Below are positions 25,101 to 33,117 of a stretch of 64,000 bases of DNA, in pieces. This DNA comes from Enhydrobacter aerosaccus (GTDB taxonomy: Bacteria > Pseudomonadota > Alphaproteobacteria > Reyranellales > Reyranellaceae), in assembly GCA_903915535.1 (NCBI GenBank), contig CAIWTJ010000186.1, positions 1 to 64,000 on the forward strand, given 5' to 3'. How positions within the stretch are numbered: the stretch's first letter is position 1; each line of letters starts with the position of its first letter. A model generated the notes under the pieces. It made no database searches. It was not told the DNA's origin and was given only the letters and a program-made list of their open reading frames with translations. The position numbers were made by a program, and so were the translations under genes.

Positions 25101-28100
25101 ATCCTTGAAAACCGTACAGTGCACCTGCCCAATGTCATGTCGCTCGATCCTGCGGAGTACGGCACGGCCCAGGAACTCGCGAGGGCCGGTGGCATTAATA
25201 CCGTACTCTGCGCCCCGATGATTCGCGACGGCTGGGCGATCGGCGTCATCACCCTGCCCAAGGTTTCCGTCGAGCCCTTCACGCCGCGCCAAATCGCGCT
25301 CCTGGAAGCCTTCGCCGCCCAGGCCGTGATCGCCATCGAGAACGTGCGGCTGTTCACCGAGCTGCAAGAGCGTACCGACGATCTCACCGAGTCCCTCGAA
25401 TACCAGACCGCGACCAGCGAGGTGCTGGAGGTCATCAGCCGATCGGGCTCCGATATCCAGCCGGTCCTCGACAAGCTGGTGTCGCTGGGGCTTGGCCTGG
25501 TCGAGGCGGATCATTGCGGCATCGTCGTTCGAAGCGAGGACGGCGCGTTCCGCTTCCGCGCCCTCGCCGGTCCCGCTGCCGAGACCGTGAGGACCACCGG
25601 CTTCCTCGACCGCGAAATAACCCCCGGACGCGATACCATTGCCGGACAGGCGCTGCTCGAAAGACGGGTCGTTCACGTCGAGGATGTCCACGCGCTGCCG
25701 GACTATTCCATCCCCGAGGTGATGGCCCATGTCCGCACCACGCTCAGTGTCCCGCTGATACGCGACGGCGAGGCGGTGGGCGTCATCAACCTCACGCGCG
25801 GCCGCGTCGCGCCGTTCTCCGAGCGCCAGATCGCCCTGGTCAAGACCTTCGCCGACCAGGCAGTGATCGCCATGGAGAACGCTCGCCTGCTCTCCGAGCT
25901 GACGCAGCGCACCGACGACCTGACGGAGTCGCTCGACTACCAGACCGCAACCAGCGAGGTGCTCGCGGTCATCAGCCGTTCGCCCTCCGACATGCAGCCG
26001 GTCCTCGAAGCGATGACCGCCGCCGCGATCCGCCTGTGCGGCGCGAAGACGGGGGGATTGTCGGTGCGCCGCGGCGACACCCTCGAGTTCGTGGCCCTCG
26101 TGGGCCAGACACCGGAATTCGAGCGCTGGCAATTGAGCGCACCGCTGCCGCTCGAGCGCGGCGTCCTGATCGCCCATGCCGTGCTCGACAGGCAGCCTGT
26201 GCAGATCGTCGATGTGATGGCGACGGATGCCTACAAGGCCGGCGCGGAAGTCGAGCGAGCGGTCGTCGACCTGGGCGGTCATCGCACCATCCTCCACGTG
26301 CCGCTGATGCGCGAGGACGAGGCCATTGGCGTCCTGACCGTATCGCGCAGCGTGCCCGAGGCTTTCACCGACCGGCAGATCGGCCTGATCGAGACCTTCG
26401 CCGACCAGGCGGTGATCGCCATGGAAAACGCGCGGCTGCTCTCCGAGCTGCGCGAGTCGCTCGACCAGCAGACCGCGACGGCGGAAATCCTCCAGGTCAT
26501 CAACGCGTCGCCCGGCAATCTGGCGCCAGTCTTTCAAACGATCCTCGAAAAGGCCCACAGCACCTGCGGCGCCGATATGGGCTCGCTGTTCACCTGGGAT
26601 GGCACCCATGTCCGGGCGGTCACGACATTGGGCTATGACGCGAAGATCGACGCCATCCTGCGCGAACCGCACGCCCTGATTCCCGCGATGGTCGACCTGA
26701 TCGCCGGGCAGCGGGTCTTTCACCGCGTCTACGAACAGGACCGGGCGGACGACGGAACGCATCCCTTCGGGGCACAGTTCCTCGCGGGCTCACGCATCCG
26801 CACCAATCTGATCATCCCGCTGCGCAAGGACGACGCCGTCCTGGGCTTCATCTCCGCCAACCGGCGCGACGTGCGTGCCTACAGCGACAAGGAGATCGCG
26901 CTGCTGGAGAATTTCGCCGCGCAGGCGGTGATCGCGATGGAGAATGCGCGGCTGCTCTCCGAACTGCGCGAACGCACCGGCGATCTCACGGAATCGCTCG
27001 AATACCAGACCGCGACCAGCGAATTGCTCGAAGTCATCAGCCGCTCGGCGGCCGACCTGCAGCCGGTGCTCGACACCATGCTGGCCTCCGCAGCCCGGCT
27101 GTGCGGCGCGGCCATCAGCGGAGTCGTTCTCCGGCAGGGTGAGGAATTTCGGTACAGCGCACTGCGCGGCGGCACACCCGAACTATACGAGGCGCTGCGC
27201 GCCCGGCCGATTCTTCCGGCACGCGACACGGTTGCCGGCCACACGCTGCTCGCGGCCGAAGTCGTACACGTTGCCGATGTCCACGCCTATCCCGAATACT
27301 CCTTTCCGGAAGTGATGAAGGTAGCGCGGACCATCCTCGGCGTGCCGCTCGTGCGTGAAAGCGAGATGCTCGGGGCGATCGTCCTGACGCGCGACCACGT
27401 CGAACCCTTCAGCGACCGCCAGATCGAATTGGTCCGCACCTTCGCCGACCAGGCCGTGATCGCCATGGAGAACGCCCGCCTGCTCGGCGAGCTGACGCGG
27501 CGCGAGGAAGAGCTGCGCGTCACCTTCGATCACATGGGCGACGGCGTGGCGATGTTCGATGCCGGGCTGAAGCTCGCCTCGTGGAACCGCAACTTCCAGG
27601 AGCTGCTCGACATTCCCGACGCCTTCCTCGCCGGCCGTCCCACCCTTGAGGACTACGTTCGCTTGCTGGTGAAACGCGGCGAACTGGGCGCCGGAAACGC
27701 CGATGAGGAGATCGCGCGCTATCAGGAGCGCGCCAATGCGGCGTGGTCGGCCGAGCGCACGCGGCCTGACGGGCGCATCGTCGAGGTGCGCAACAATCCG
27801 GTGCCGGGCGGCGGCGCCGTGCTGATCTACAGCGACATCACCGAACGCAAGAAGGCCGAGGCCGAGATCGCGGCCGCCCGCGACGCCGCCGAGGCGGCGC
27901 TTGAGCGCCAGACGGCCACCGCCGACATCCTGAAGGTCATCGCAAGTTCGCCGTCCGACACCCAGCCCGCGTTCGACGCCATTGCCGAGAGCGCGAACCG
28001 GCTGCTCGGTGGATTGACGACGGCGGTGTGGCGCTTCGAAGGCAAATTTGCCCATCTGGCGGCCTTCACCTCGATCAACCCCGAGGCGGACGCCGCATTG

Positions 28101-29768
28101 AAGGCCTTCTCCCCGCTACGCATCGCGGACTTCGCCGAGTTGGCGCCGGTGGTCGATGGTCGAGTAACGCAGCAGCCCACGATCGAGACGATGTCTCCCG
28201 CGGTCCATGAGGTCGCCCGCCGGCGCGGCTATCATTCCCAACTGCTTGTGCCTCTTCTGGCTCAGGGCCGTGCGATAGGCTTCTTCGCCTTGACGCGTGC
28301 GGCGCCGGGCCGATTTAGCGACGAAGACGTATTGTTGCTGCAGACCTTCGCCGACCAAGGCGCCATCGCGATCGAGAATGCTCGCCTGTTCAACGATCTT
28401 AAGGAGTCGCTCGAGCAGCAGACGGCGACCTCCGACATCCTGCGCGTCATCTCGCAGTCGCCCACGGACGTTCAGCCGGTGCTGAGAGCAGTGGCAAAGG
28501 CCGCCGTGCGGTTCTGTGGAGCCATCGATGCCACCATCATCCTGCTCGACGGCGATGAGCTCGTACGTGCCGAGCATGAAGGTCCGCTGGGCGTGACCGG
28601 GCTCGGCACTCGCGATCCAGTCAATCGTGGGACCGTCATGGGGCGTTCGATCGTCGACCGACAGCTGGTGCACGTGCCCGACGTGGAAGCGCTCGACCCC
28701 ATGGAATACGGCCGGGCGCGGGAGATCGCCACCCGGACCGGCTGGCGGTCGGCCCTGGCGGCGCCCATGCTGCGCGAAGGTGAGGCCGTCGGCTGCATCC
28801 TACTGCGCAGGCCGGATCCTGTGCCTTTCACACCGCGACAGATCGAGCTCCTCGAGTCCTTCGCCGCGCAGGCGATCATCGCTCTGGAAAACACCCGCCT
28901 CTTCACCGAACTGCGCGATTCGCTGGAGCGTTTGAAGGCCGCGCAGGCCAACCTGGTACAGTCTGAGAAGATGGCCTCGCTCGGCCAGCTCACCGCGGGC
29001 ATCGCGCACGAGATCAAGAATCCGCTGAACTTCGTCAACAACTTCGCGATGCTCTCGGTCGACCTGCTCGACGAACTGAAAGAAGTGGCGGGGCCGGCGC
29101 TGGCGACGCTTGACGCGGACAAGCGCGCCGAGCTCGACGAGACCATGGGGCTGCTCGTCGGCAACCTCGGCAAGATCGCCGAGCACGGCAAGCGCGCCGA
29201 CGGCATCGTCAAGAGCATGCTGAGCCACAGCCGCGGCGGCGCGGGCGACTGGGCGCCGGCCGACATCAATGCGCTGGTCGAGGAGGCGCTGAACCTCGCC
29301 TATCACGGCGCGCGGGCGTCGGATAAGGAGTTCAACGTCACGCTGGAGCGCGACTTCGAGAAGACAGGCAAGCCGATCGAAGTCGTGCCGCAGGACGTGA
29401 CACGCGTGTTCCTCAACCTGTTCGGCAACGGCTTCTATGCCGCCAACAAGCGCCGGCTGGGAGCCAAGCAGCCAGGCTTCAAGCCGACGCTGATGGTGAG
29501 CACGCGCGATCTCGGCGACACGGTCGAGGTCAAGGTACGCGACAACGGCATCGGCATGCCGCCCGAGGTGAAGGAGAAGCTCTTTCAACCCTTCTTCACC
29601 ACCAAGCCGACGGGCGAAGGCACCGGCCTCGGCCTGTCGATCAGCTACGACATCGTGACGCAACAGCATGGCGGCACGATCGACGTCGAGAGTGAGCCGA
29701 ACAACTACACCGAATTCACGGTGCGCCTGCCAAGGGCGCGCCGAGTTGCCGAAGCGAGAGGAACGTGA
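22176..29768 (+). CDS. Giant multi-GAF sensor histidine kinase (12 GAF + PAS)
   Basis: A protein of 2530 residues. A short coiled start (LRRQLEAALAERDEARAQQ) precedes twelve GAF domains with a period of about 170-180 residues. Each is introduced by a linker of the type QQTATAEILRVISQSPTD, which sits near 208, 381, 553, 723, 893, 1075, 1253, 1430, 1610, 1910 and 2081. A PAS domain (about 1775-1890) lies between GAF 10 and GAF 11. The C-terminus is a kinase: H-box GIAHEIKNP with His2278, G1 VRDNGIGMP and G2 GEGTGLGLSISYDI. No membrane helix is visible, so it senses in the cytosol. ATG 22176 follows GGGGAG; a GTG at 22146 is possible. It overlaps the receiver gene by one base. Confidence 0.92.
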   Translation: MAGGPEIDNGRTIGVLRRQLEAALAERDEARAQQAALAEVLQAINAASGDFAPVFDLIIGKAMALCDAPLGSLLAYENQQLTLLAARNGAPRLTEYWSRPQPVMPNTATGRALHEGKTVQTADLSKIDSYLKDRLPMTVASVELGGIRTLVQVPLVGEHGTIGLFILYRQEVRPFTEAQIALVESFAAQATLAMENARRFAEQRESLEQQTATSEVLEVINASPGDLEPVFGAMLERAMHLCEAAFGIFGRFDGKLFEPVVDRDVPAELIATTRHIQSPPPNSGLGRLAAGESVVQLVDLADTDVYRAGFVGATALVDIGGARTAIFVALRKEGVLLGVLVMYRREVRAFSDKQVSLLQNFAAQAVIAMENARLLTEQREALEQQTATADILRVISQSPTDVTPVLDAVAKATVRLCEGADTVIVLREGDHWFAVAHEGPLASPAIQLRRKLTRETAPGRAILDRGTVHLADIQALDPVEFATEREISQRLNFRATVSVPMLRDGECVGTINLRKSEPGPFSPRQVALLESFAAQAVIALENTRLFTELREALDQQTATADILRVISQSPTDVQPVLDAVAKAAVRFCGALDAVIILRQGEEWRGYAHEGPLSGPLSRWQPLNRETAPGRAMVDCRTVHYPDIASLDPAEHGRELADAALMGFSAVAVAPLLRDSESIGAIALRKREAEPFTSRQIELLESFAAQAVIAIENVRLFTELRESLDQQTATAEILRVISQSPTDVQPVLDVVVKAAQRFCGADDVVISLRHDDELAIAAHDGPIEAPPPRRKLDRSTTQGRAVIDATTIHLPDISQVDPVEWGALVALSQRFGAKASLAAPMLREGTAIGAIMLRRREPGPFTERQMALLEAFAAQAVIAIENVRLFTELRESLDQQTATAEILRVISQSPTDVQPVLDAVAEAARRFCGSDNVNIHMTDGDQLVTRASSSGPEATGLGTPIGTRIPNDRRSAAGRAILENRTVHLPNVMSLDPAEYGTAQELARAGGINTVLCAPMIRDGWAIGVITLPKVSVEPFTPRQIALLEAFAAQAVIAIENVRLFTELQERTDDLTESLEYQTATSEVLEVISRSGSDIQPVLDKLVSLGLGLVEADHCGIVVRSEDGAFRFRALAGPAAETVRTTGFLDREITPGRDTIAGQALLERRVVHVEDVHALPDYSIPEVMAHVRTTLSVPLIRDGEAVGVINLTRGRVAPFSERQIALVKTFADQAVIAMENARLLSELTQRTDDLTESLDYQTATSEVLAVISRSPSDMQPVLEAMTAAAIRLCGAKTGGLSVRRGDTLEFVALVGQTPEFERWQLSAPLPLERGVLIAHAVLDRQPVQIVDVMATDAYKAGAEVERAVVDLGGHRTILHVPLMREDEAIGVLTVSRSVPEAFTDRQIGLIETFADQAVIAMENARLLSELRESLDQQTATAEILQVINASPGNLAPVFQTILEKAHSTCGADMGSLFTWDGTHVRAVTTLGYDAKIDAILREPHALIPAMVDLIAGQRVFHRVYEQDRADDGTHPFGAQFLAGSRIRTNLIIPLRKDDAVLGFISANRRDVRAYSDKEIALLENFAAQAVIAMENARLLSELRERTGDLTESLEYQTATSELLEVISRSAADLQPVLDTMLASAARLCGAAISGVVLRQGEEFRYSALRGGTPELYEALRARPILPARDTVAGHTLLAAEVVHVADVHAYPEYSFPEVMKVARTILGVPLVRESEMLGAIVLTRDHVEPFSDRQIELVRTFADQAVIAMENARLLGELTRREEELRVTFDHMGDGVAMFDAGLKLASWNRNFQELLDIPDAFLAGRPTLEDYVRLLVKRGELGAGNADEEIARYQERANAAWSAERTRPDGRIVEVRNNPVPGGGAVLIYSDITERKKAEAEIAAARDAAEAALERQTATADILKVIASSPSDTQPAFDAIAESANRLLGGLTTAVWRFEGKFAHLAAFTSINPEADAALKAFSPLRIADFAELAPVVDGRVTQQPTIETMSPAVHEVARRRGYHSQLLVPLLAQGRAIGFFALTRAAPGRFSDEDVLLLQTFADQGAIAIENARLFNDLKESLEQQTATSDILRVISQSPTDVQPVLRAVAKAAVRFCGAIDATIILLDGDELVRAEHEGPLGVTGLGTRDPVNRGTVMGRSIVDRQLVHVPDVEALDPMEYGRAREIATRTGWRSALAAPMLREGEAVGCILLRRPDPVPFTPRQIELLESFAAQAIIALENTRLFTELRDSLERLKAAQANLVQSEKMASLGQLTAGIAHEIKNPLNFVNNFAMLSVDLLDELKEVAGPALATLDADKRAELDETMGLLVGNLGKIAEHGKRADGIVKSMLSHSRGGAGDWAPADINALVEEALNLAYHGARASDKEFNVTLERDFEKTGKPIEVVPQDVTRVFLNLFGNGFYAANKRRLGAKQPGFKPTLMVSTRDLGDTVEVKVRDNGIGMPPEVKEKLFQPFFTTKPTGEGTGLGLSISYDIVTQQHGGTIDVESEPNNYTEFTVRLPRARRVAEARGT

Positions 29769-30148
29769 TGAGCGTCAGTATCCTGGTGGTCGATGACGAA
29801 GCCGACGTGGAAGATCTGTTCCGCCAACAGTTCCGTCGGGAGGTGCGGCAGGGTCAGTACGTCATTCATTTCGCGCAGTCCGCCGAGGAAGCGCTGGGCA
29901 AGCTGAGCGAAGGCGTCGACCCCGAGCTGATCGTCGTCTATTCCGACATCAACATGCCGGGCATGGATGGCTTGAATCTCCTGCGGCAGGTCAAGGAACG
30001 GCATGCCCATCTGCCGGTCATCATGGTGACCGCCTATGGCGACGACGAGCGACGGCGCAAGGCGGCCGAGTTCGGCGCCCGGGAGTTCGTCACCAAGCCG
30101 GTCGACTTCGATCTCCTGAAGCAGCAGCTGCAGCAGCTTTCTGCATGA
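29768..30148 (+). CDS. Single-domain response regulator
   Basis: A 126-residue receiver domain only. Acidic pocket VVDDE (9-11), phospho-acceptor Asp60 in YSDINMPGMDG, Thr/Ser switch in MVTAYGD and Lys110 in FVTKPVD are all present. Its ATG overlaps the kinase stop (TGATG) and its stop overlaps the next start (ATGA), so the three genes are one coupled operon. It most likely accepts phosphate from the giant kinase and acts as a shuttle or phosphate sink. It has no output domain. Confidence 0.9.
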   Translation: MSVSILVVDDEADVEDLFRQQFRREVRQGQYVIHFAQSAEEALGKLSEGVDPELIVVYSDINMPGMDGLNLLRQVKERHAHLPVIMVTAYGDDERRRKAAEFGAREFVTKPVDFDLLKQQLQQLSA

Positions 30149-31236
30149 CCGGACCCGCCAAGATCCTGGCCGTCGACGACGAGCCCGACTTCGAGCTGCT
30201 GATCAAGCAGCGCTTCCGCCAGCGCATCCGCAAGGGCGACCTCGCCTTTCGCTTCGCGCGCAACGGCGAGGAAGCGCTCGCAGTGCTGGCCGAGGAGCCG
30301 GGTATCGGTCTGCTGCTGCTCGATATCAACATGCCGGTGATGGACGGCCTCACGCTGCTCTCCGAGCTGCGGACGCGCCGCTCGCCCGCCCGCGCCGTCA
30401 TCGTCTCGGCCTACGGCGACATGGCCAACATCCGCACCGCCATGAACCGCGGTGCCTTCGATTTCGTGACCAAGCCGGTCGACCTCAACGACCTCGAGGT
30501 CACGATCGACAAGACGCTCGAAACGATCGCCCAGGTGCGCGAGCTCGACCAGCAGCGCGCCGAGGCCGAACGGGCGCGCGCCAACCTGTCGCGCTATTTC
30601 TCGCCCAACATCGTCGACCTGATCGCCGACAGCGACGAGCCCCTGGGCCCGGTGCGGCGCCAGACGGTGGGCGTGCTGTTCGTGGACATCGTGGGCTTCA
30701 CCCGCATGGCGGAGGGCCTGTCGCCGGAGGCCGTGGTCGGCATGCTGCGCGAGTTCCACGAGCGGATGACCGGGCATATTTTCGCCTGCGGCGGCACGGT
30801 CGAAAAATATATCGGCGATGAGATCTTCGCGGTGTTCGGGCTGCCGACGACGAGCCCGCACGACGCGGTCAATGCGCTGCGCTGCGCAGGACTGATGCTC
30901 GAGGAACTGGCAGCCTGGAACGAGGCCCGCGCGGCCAAAGGCGAGCCGGCGTTGGGCATCGGCATCGGGCTCAACTACGGGCCGGCCGTGATGGGCGATG
31001 TCGGCTCCGAGCATACGTTTTCGTTCACGGTGATCGGCGACACGGTGAATATCGCCAGCCGCCTGCAGAGTCTGACGCGCGAACTCAAGACGCCGCTGAT
31101 CGTGGCCGATTCGATCCTGAAGCAGATCGGCGGCGGTGCACTGCCGGTGGAATTGAAGGACAGGGGCGAGCGCGAGCTGCGCGGCCGCACCGGTGCCATC
31201 CGGATCTGGACGACGACTACCGGGTCGATCGAGTAA
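30145..31236 (+). CDS. Response regulator with adenylyl cyclase output
   Basis: A 363-residue receiver-cyclase fusion. The receiver (1-120) has Asp60 in LLDINMPVMDG and Lys110. A helical linker (125-150, VRELDQQRAEAERARANLSRYF) is followed by a class III cyclase domain (about 170-345). Metal aspartates are Asp181 (FVDIVGFT) and Asp225 (KYIGDEIFAVFG). The segment FTVIGDTVNIASRL carries the adenine-contacting Asp and the transition-state Asn and Arg, so cAMP is the expected product. It overlaps the single receiver gene by 4 bases and is the output of the kinase operon. Confidence 0.92.
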   Translation: MTGPAKILAVDDEPDFELLIKQRFRQRIRKGDLAFRFARNGEEALAVLAEEPGIGLLLLDINMPVMDGLTLLSELRTRRSPARAVIVSAYGDMANIRTAMNRGAFDFVTKPVDLNDLEVTIDKTLETIAQVRELDQQRAEAERARANLSRYFSPNIVDLIADSDEPLGPVRRQTVGVLFVDIVGFTRMAEGLSPEAVVGMLREFHERMTGHIFACGGTVEKYIGDEIFAVFGLPTTSPHDAVNALRCAGLMLEELAAWNEARAAKGEPALGIGIGLNYGPAVMGDVGSEHTFSFTVIGDTVNIASRLQSLTRELKTPLIVADSILKQIGGGALPVELKDRGERELRGRTGAIRIWTTTTGSIE

Positions 31237-31387
31237 ACAGTATCGCCATTCCGGGTTGGGTCAGTCCCGTCGTTTTGACGTCCTGAGCAGCACGTCCGGT
31301 CTACCCCGGCAGCGGACATTTAAGGGTCCGATCGGCACGTCTCAAATGTGCCAGAACCAGACTCATCCAGCGCAGCAAACCGCAGCG

Positions 31388-31504
31388 TCATTCGATCACC
31401 TTACCGGCTACCGCAAGGAGTGTTGGTGGCACCGTGAGCCCTATACCTTTCGCGGTCTTGAGATTGAGAGGCGTTTCGAACTTCATGGTCTGCCGCACCG
31501 GCGT
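31388..31504 (-). pseudogene. C-terminal remnant of an ABC_sub_bind-type binding protein
   Basis: On the minus strand a 38-codon reading frame ends [20 protein letters not shown] plus VIE and stop. This matches, from family knowledge, the conserved C-terminus of the ABC substrate-binding proteins of Pfam ABC_sub_bind (…[26 protein letters not shown]). Nothing upstream of it on the minus strand continues the protein; instead the next gene ends at 31510. It is a leftover of recombination within the island. The plus-strand open frame over it is its antisense. Confidence 0.8.
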
Positions 31505-31509
31505 TGGTG

Positions 31510-31977
31510 TTACTTGTTGAGAAAGGCCCTTATGGGTGCCAGCGAATCGCGGCCGCCACCGGCCAGAGCCCGCCTGGCGAATTCATAGAGCGCAATCTCA
31601 TGGGCGTTGAGGGCGGTAAGCTCGTTCCGATCTTCGAGAGGGCCTTCCGCTTCCAGTTGTGCGTAGCGAGACAGGAACGGTGGCAAAGCCTCGGTCATTG
31701 ACTTGATCGTCGCGGGAAACCCGGCGGCGACACGCGTCTTGCCCCGTTCCTGGCCGAGCCGCCGCTGCTCTTCATCAGGAGACGTGTTGAGTCCATGCCG
31801 CTCCAGCAACGGTATCAACCGTTGACGCATCGTTGCTTCGAGGCGCGTGAGCGTCTTCCAAATCTCCAGCTCTTGCTCGTTGGTCGCGTGATCTGCAAGC
31901 GTCGAGAAGATCGCCTCACCCCAGACTTCCGCCTGATACGCAGCAACGATTTCCTTGAGATATGTGGCGCGATCCAT
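31510..31977 (-). CDS. Helical, ferritin-like hypothetical protein
   Basis: A 155-residue, almost all-helical protein. Glu/His pairs at helix positions (YQAEVWGEAIF, EQELEIWKTLTRLEATMRQR and NAHEIALYEFARRAL) resemble a ferritin/rubrerythrin-like four-helix bundle, though a full di-iron ExxH set is not certain. It has no signal peptide. The start is ATG 31977. The promoter must lie in the 328 bases before the toxin gene. It may protect against oxidative stress if it binds iron; this is inference only. Confidence 0.6.
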   Translation of the reverse strand: MDRATYLKEIVAAYQAEVWGEAIFSTLADHATNEQELEIWKTLTRLEATMRQRLIPLLERHGLNTSPDEEQRRLGQERGKTRVAAGFPATIKSMTEALPPFLSRYAQLEAEGPLEDRNELTALNAHEIALYEFARRALAGGGRDSLAPIRAFLNK

Positions 31978-32305
31978 GCTCGCTGCTCCTGACCGATACA
32001 GCTTTTGTGACTTTCGGATAAGTAGATATGGAAGATATGGAAGTAGTCACCAAGGGTCCCCCCATTTCCCACGCAGCATACAATCAAAGCCTTCACTCAT
32101 GAAACGAGCGCCAAAATTGGCGCCGGTCCCACTCTACGGTCAGCAGCTAAGCGCGCTGCAATCACCCGCGCGCGCGACCCTGTTCGGCTTTGTGCCAATA
32201 GCAGCAGGTTCTTTAGCCAGAGGCGGACATCGAGACTCCTTTATCAAGCTGGAGTTTTTGCGGGAGTAGTTGACCGCAGCAGAGGCTTGAGCCACGGTTG
32301 ACGAC
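31978..32305. other. Intergenic region, nothing recognised
   Basis: Between the ferritin-like gene and the toxin-antitoxin pair, transcribed away from each other. I see no gene; it should hold the promoter of the minus-strand gene. Lower GC than the chromosome around. Confidence 0.4.
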
Positions 32306-32325
32306 AGTTGTCAAATATGACAACT
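32306..32325. promoter_or_regulatory. Palindromic operator of the toxin-antitoxin operon
   Basis: A perfect 8-bp inverted repeat AGTTGTCA-AATA-TGACAACT ends 8 bases before the toxin ATG. A TTGACG resembling a -35 box is at 32298-32303. Such palindromes overlapping the promoter are where the antitoxin HTH protein represses its own operon. Confidence 0.65.
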
Positions 32326-32333
32326 ATACCTAT

Positions 32334-32675
32334 ATGTCGCTTGCGACGCGTCCAATTTCTTGGCTAAAGCCGGCCTTGAAGGAGTTTCAATCCTTTCCGG
32401 CCGCGGCCCAGACCGGCATGTTGGCTGCGCTGACGGTCGCGGCGGCTGGTAGCAAGGCTGATATCGCCAAGCCTCTGCTGGGCTTTGGGCCCGGCGTTAT
32501 GGAGATCGCGTTGAGACACCGGGGTGATGCCTTTCGGGTAGTCTACGCCCTTCAACTCGGTCCCGACTTGATTGTGGTGCATGCGTTTCAGAAGAAGTCG
32601 AAGCGAGGCATTGAAACGCCGAAGGCCGAGCTCGATCTGGTTCGCGAGCGGCTGCGGCGCCTAAGAGCGGGCTGA
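32334..32675 (+). CDS. HigB/RelE-type toxin (phage Gp49-like)
   Basis: A 113-residue protein of the RelE/HigB toxin superfamily. The C-terminal half DAFRVVYALQLGPDLIVVHAFQKKSKRGIET matches the Gp49-like pattern (FRVvY...ivvLHaFqKKs..tP). Such toxins cleave mRNA in the ribosome. The start ATG 32334 (MSLATRPISWLKPALKEF) is preferred over the TTG at 32298 because the latter overlaps the palindromic operator. It is followed after 49 bases by a HTH antitoxin. It lies next to the relaxase gene, where it would stabilise the island. Confidence 0.85.
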   Translation: MSLATRPISWLKPALKEFQSFPAAAQTGMLAALTVAAAGSKADIAKPLLGFGPGVMEIALRHRGDAFRVVYALQLGPDLIVVHAFQKKSKRGIETPKAELDLVRERLRRLRAG

Positions 32676-32724
32676 TCGAAATGAAATGCGAATTATTAGT
32701 GTGGCTAGAACTTGCGAGGACACC

Positions 32725-33054
32725 ATGAGTAAGAAAGTCGAGATCGTCCGTGGGAGTGGCAATGTCTTTCGTGATTTCAGTCGCCCTAAGGCAGATGCTG
32801 ATCAACTTAAGGCACTCCTCGCGGCAGAAATAATCCAAACCCTCGATGGACGGCGTCTTACCGTCCGGGCGGCGGGTGAAAAGACTGGGTTTGCCGCCGC
32901 GGACTTTTCACGGATCCGCCAGGTTAAGCTTGACCGGTTTACAATCGATAGACTCATGGCGATTCTAAGTAAGTTGGATCGACGGGTCGATGTAAGCGTC
33001 GAGACGAAGCCGCGACCAAAACGAAGCGACATCGCACATCATGCTTCAAGATAG
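32725..33054 (+). CDS. HigA-type antitoxin, XRE-family HTH
   Basis: A 109-residue DNA-binding protein starting MSKKVEIVRGSGNVFRDF. The XRE helix-turn-helix spans about 38-85, with LTVRAAGEKTGFAAADFSRI as helices two and three. Family members (HigA2-like) pair with the upstream Gp49-type toxin and repress the operon. GAGGA precedes ATG 32725; an upstream ATG at 32686 is less likely. The basic tail KPRPKRSD may contact DNA or toxin. Confidence 0.85.
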   Translation: MSKKVEIVRGSGNVFRDFSRPKADADQLKALLAAEIIQTLDGRRLTVRAAGEKTGFAAADFSRIRQVKLDRFTIDRLMAILSKLDRRVDVSVETKPRPKRSDIAHHASR

Positions 33055-33117
33055 CGGCGCAAAGTGAGATCTGAGGCCCCAGATCACGCTAACCCGCTGA
33101 ACCTTTGAGTCGAGGTT

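Noticed and set aside
24774-26762. Long minus-strand frames inside the kinase gene
   Set aside because: Repeated DRLHVGRRLRDDAQD-like sequence is simply the antisense of the GAF linkers, repeating with the same period.
31193-31588. 131-residue plus-strand open frame
   Set aside because: It is the antisense of the ABC_sub_bind remnant plus flanks; no own Shine-Dalgarno.
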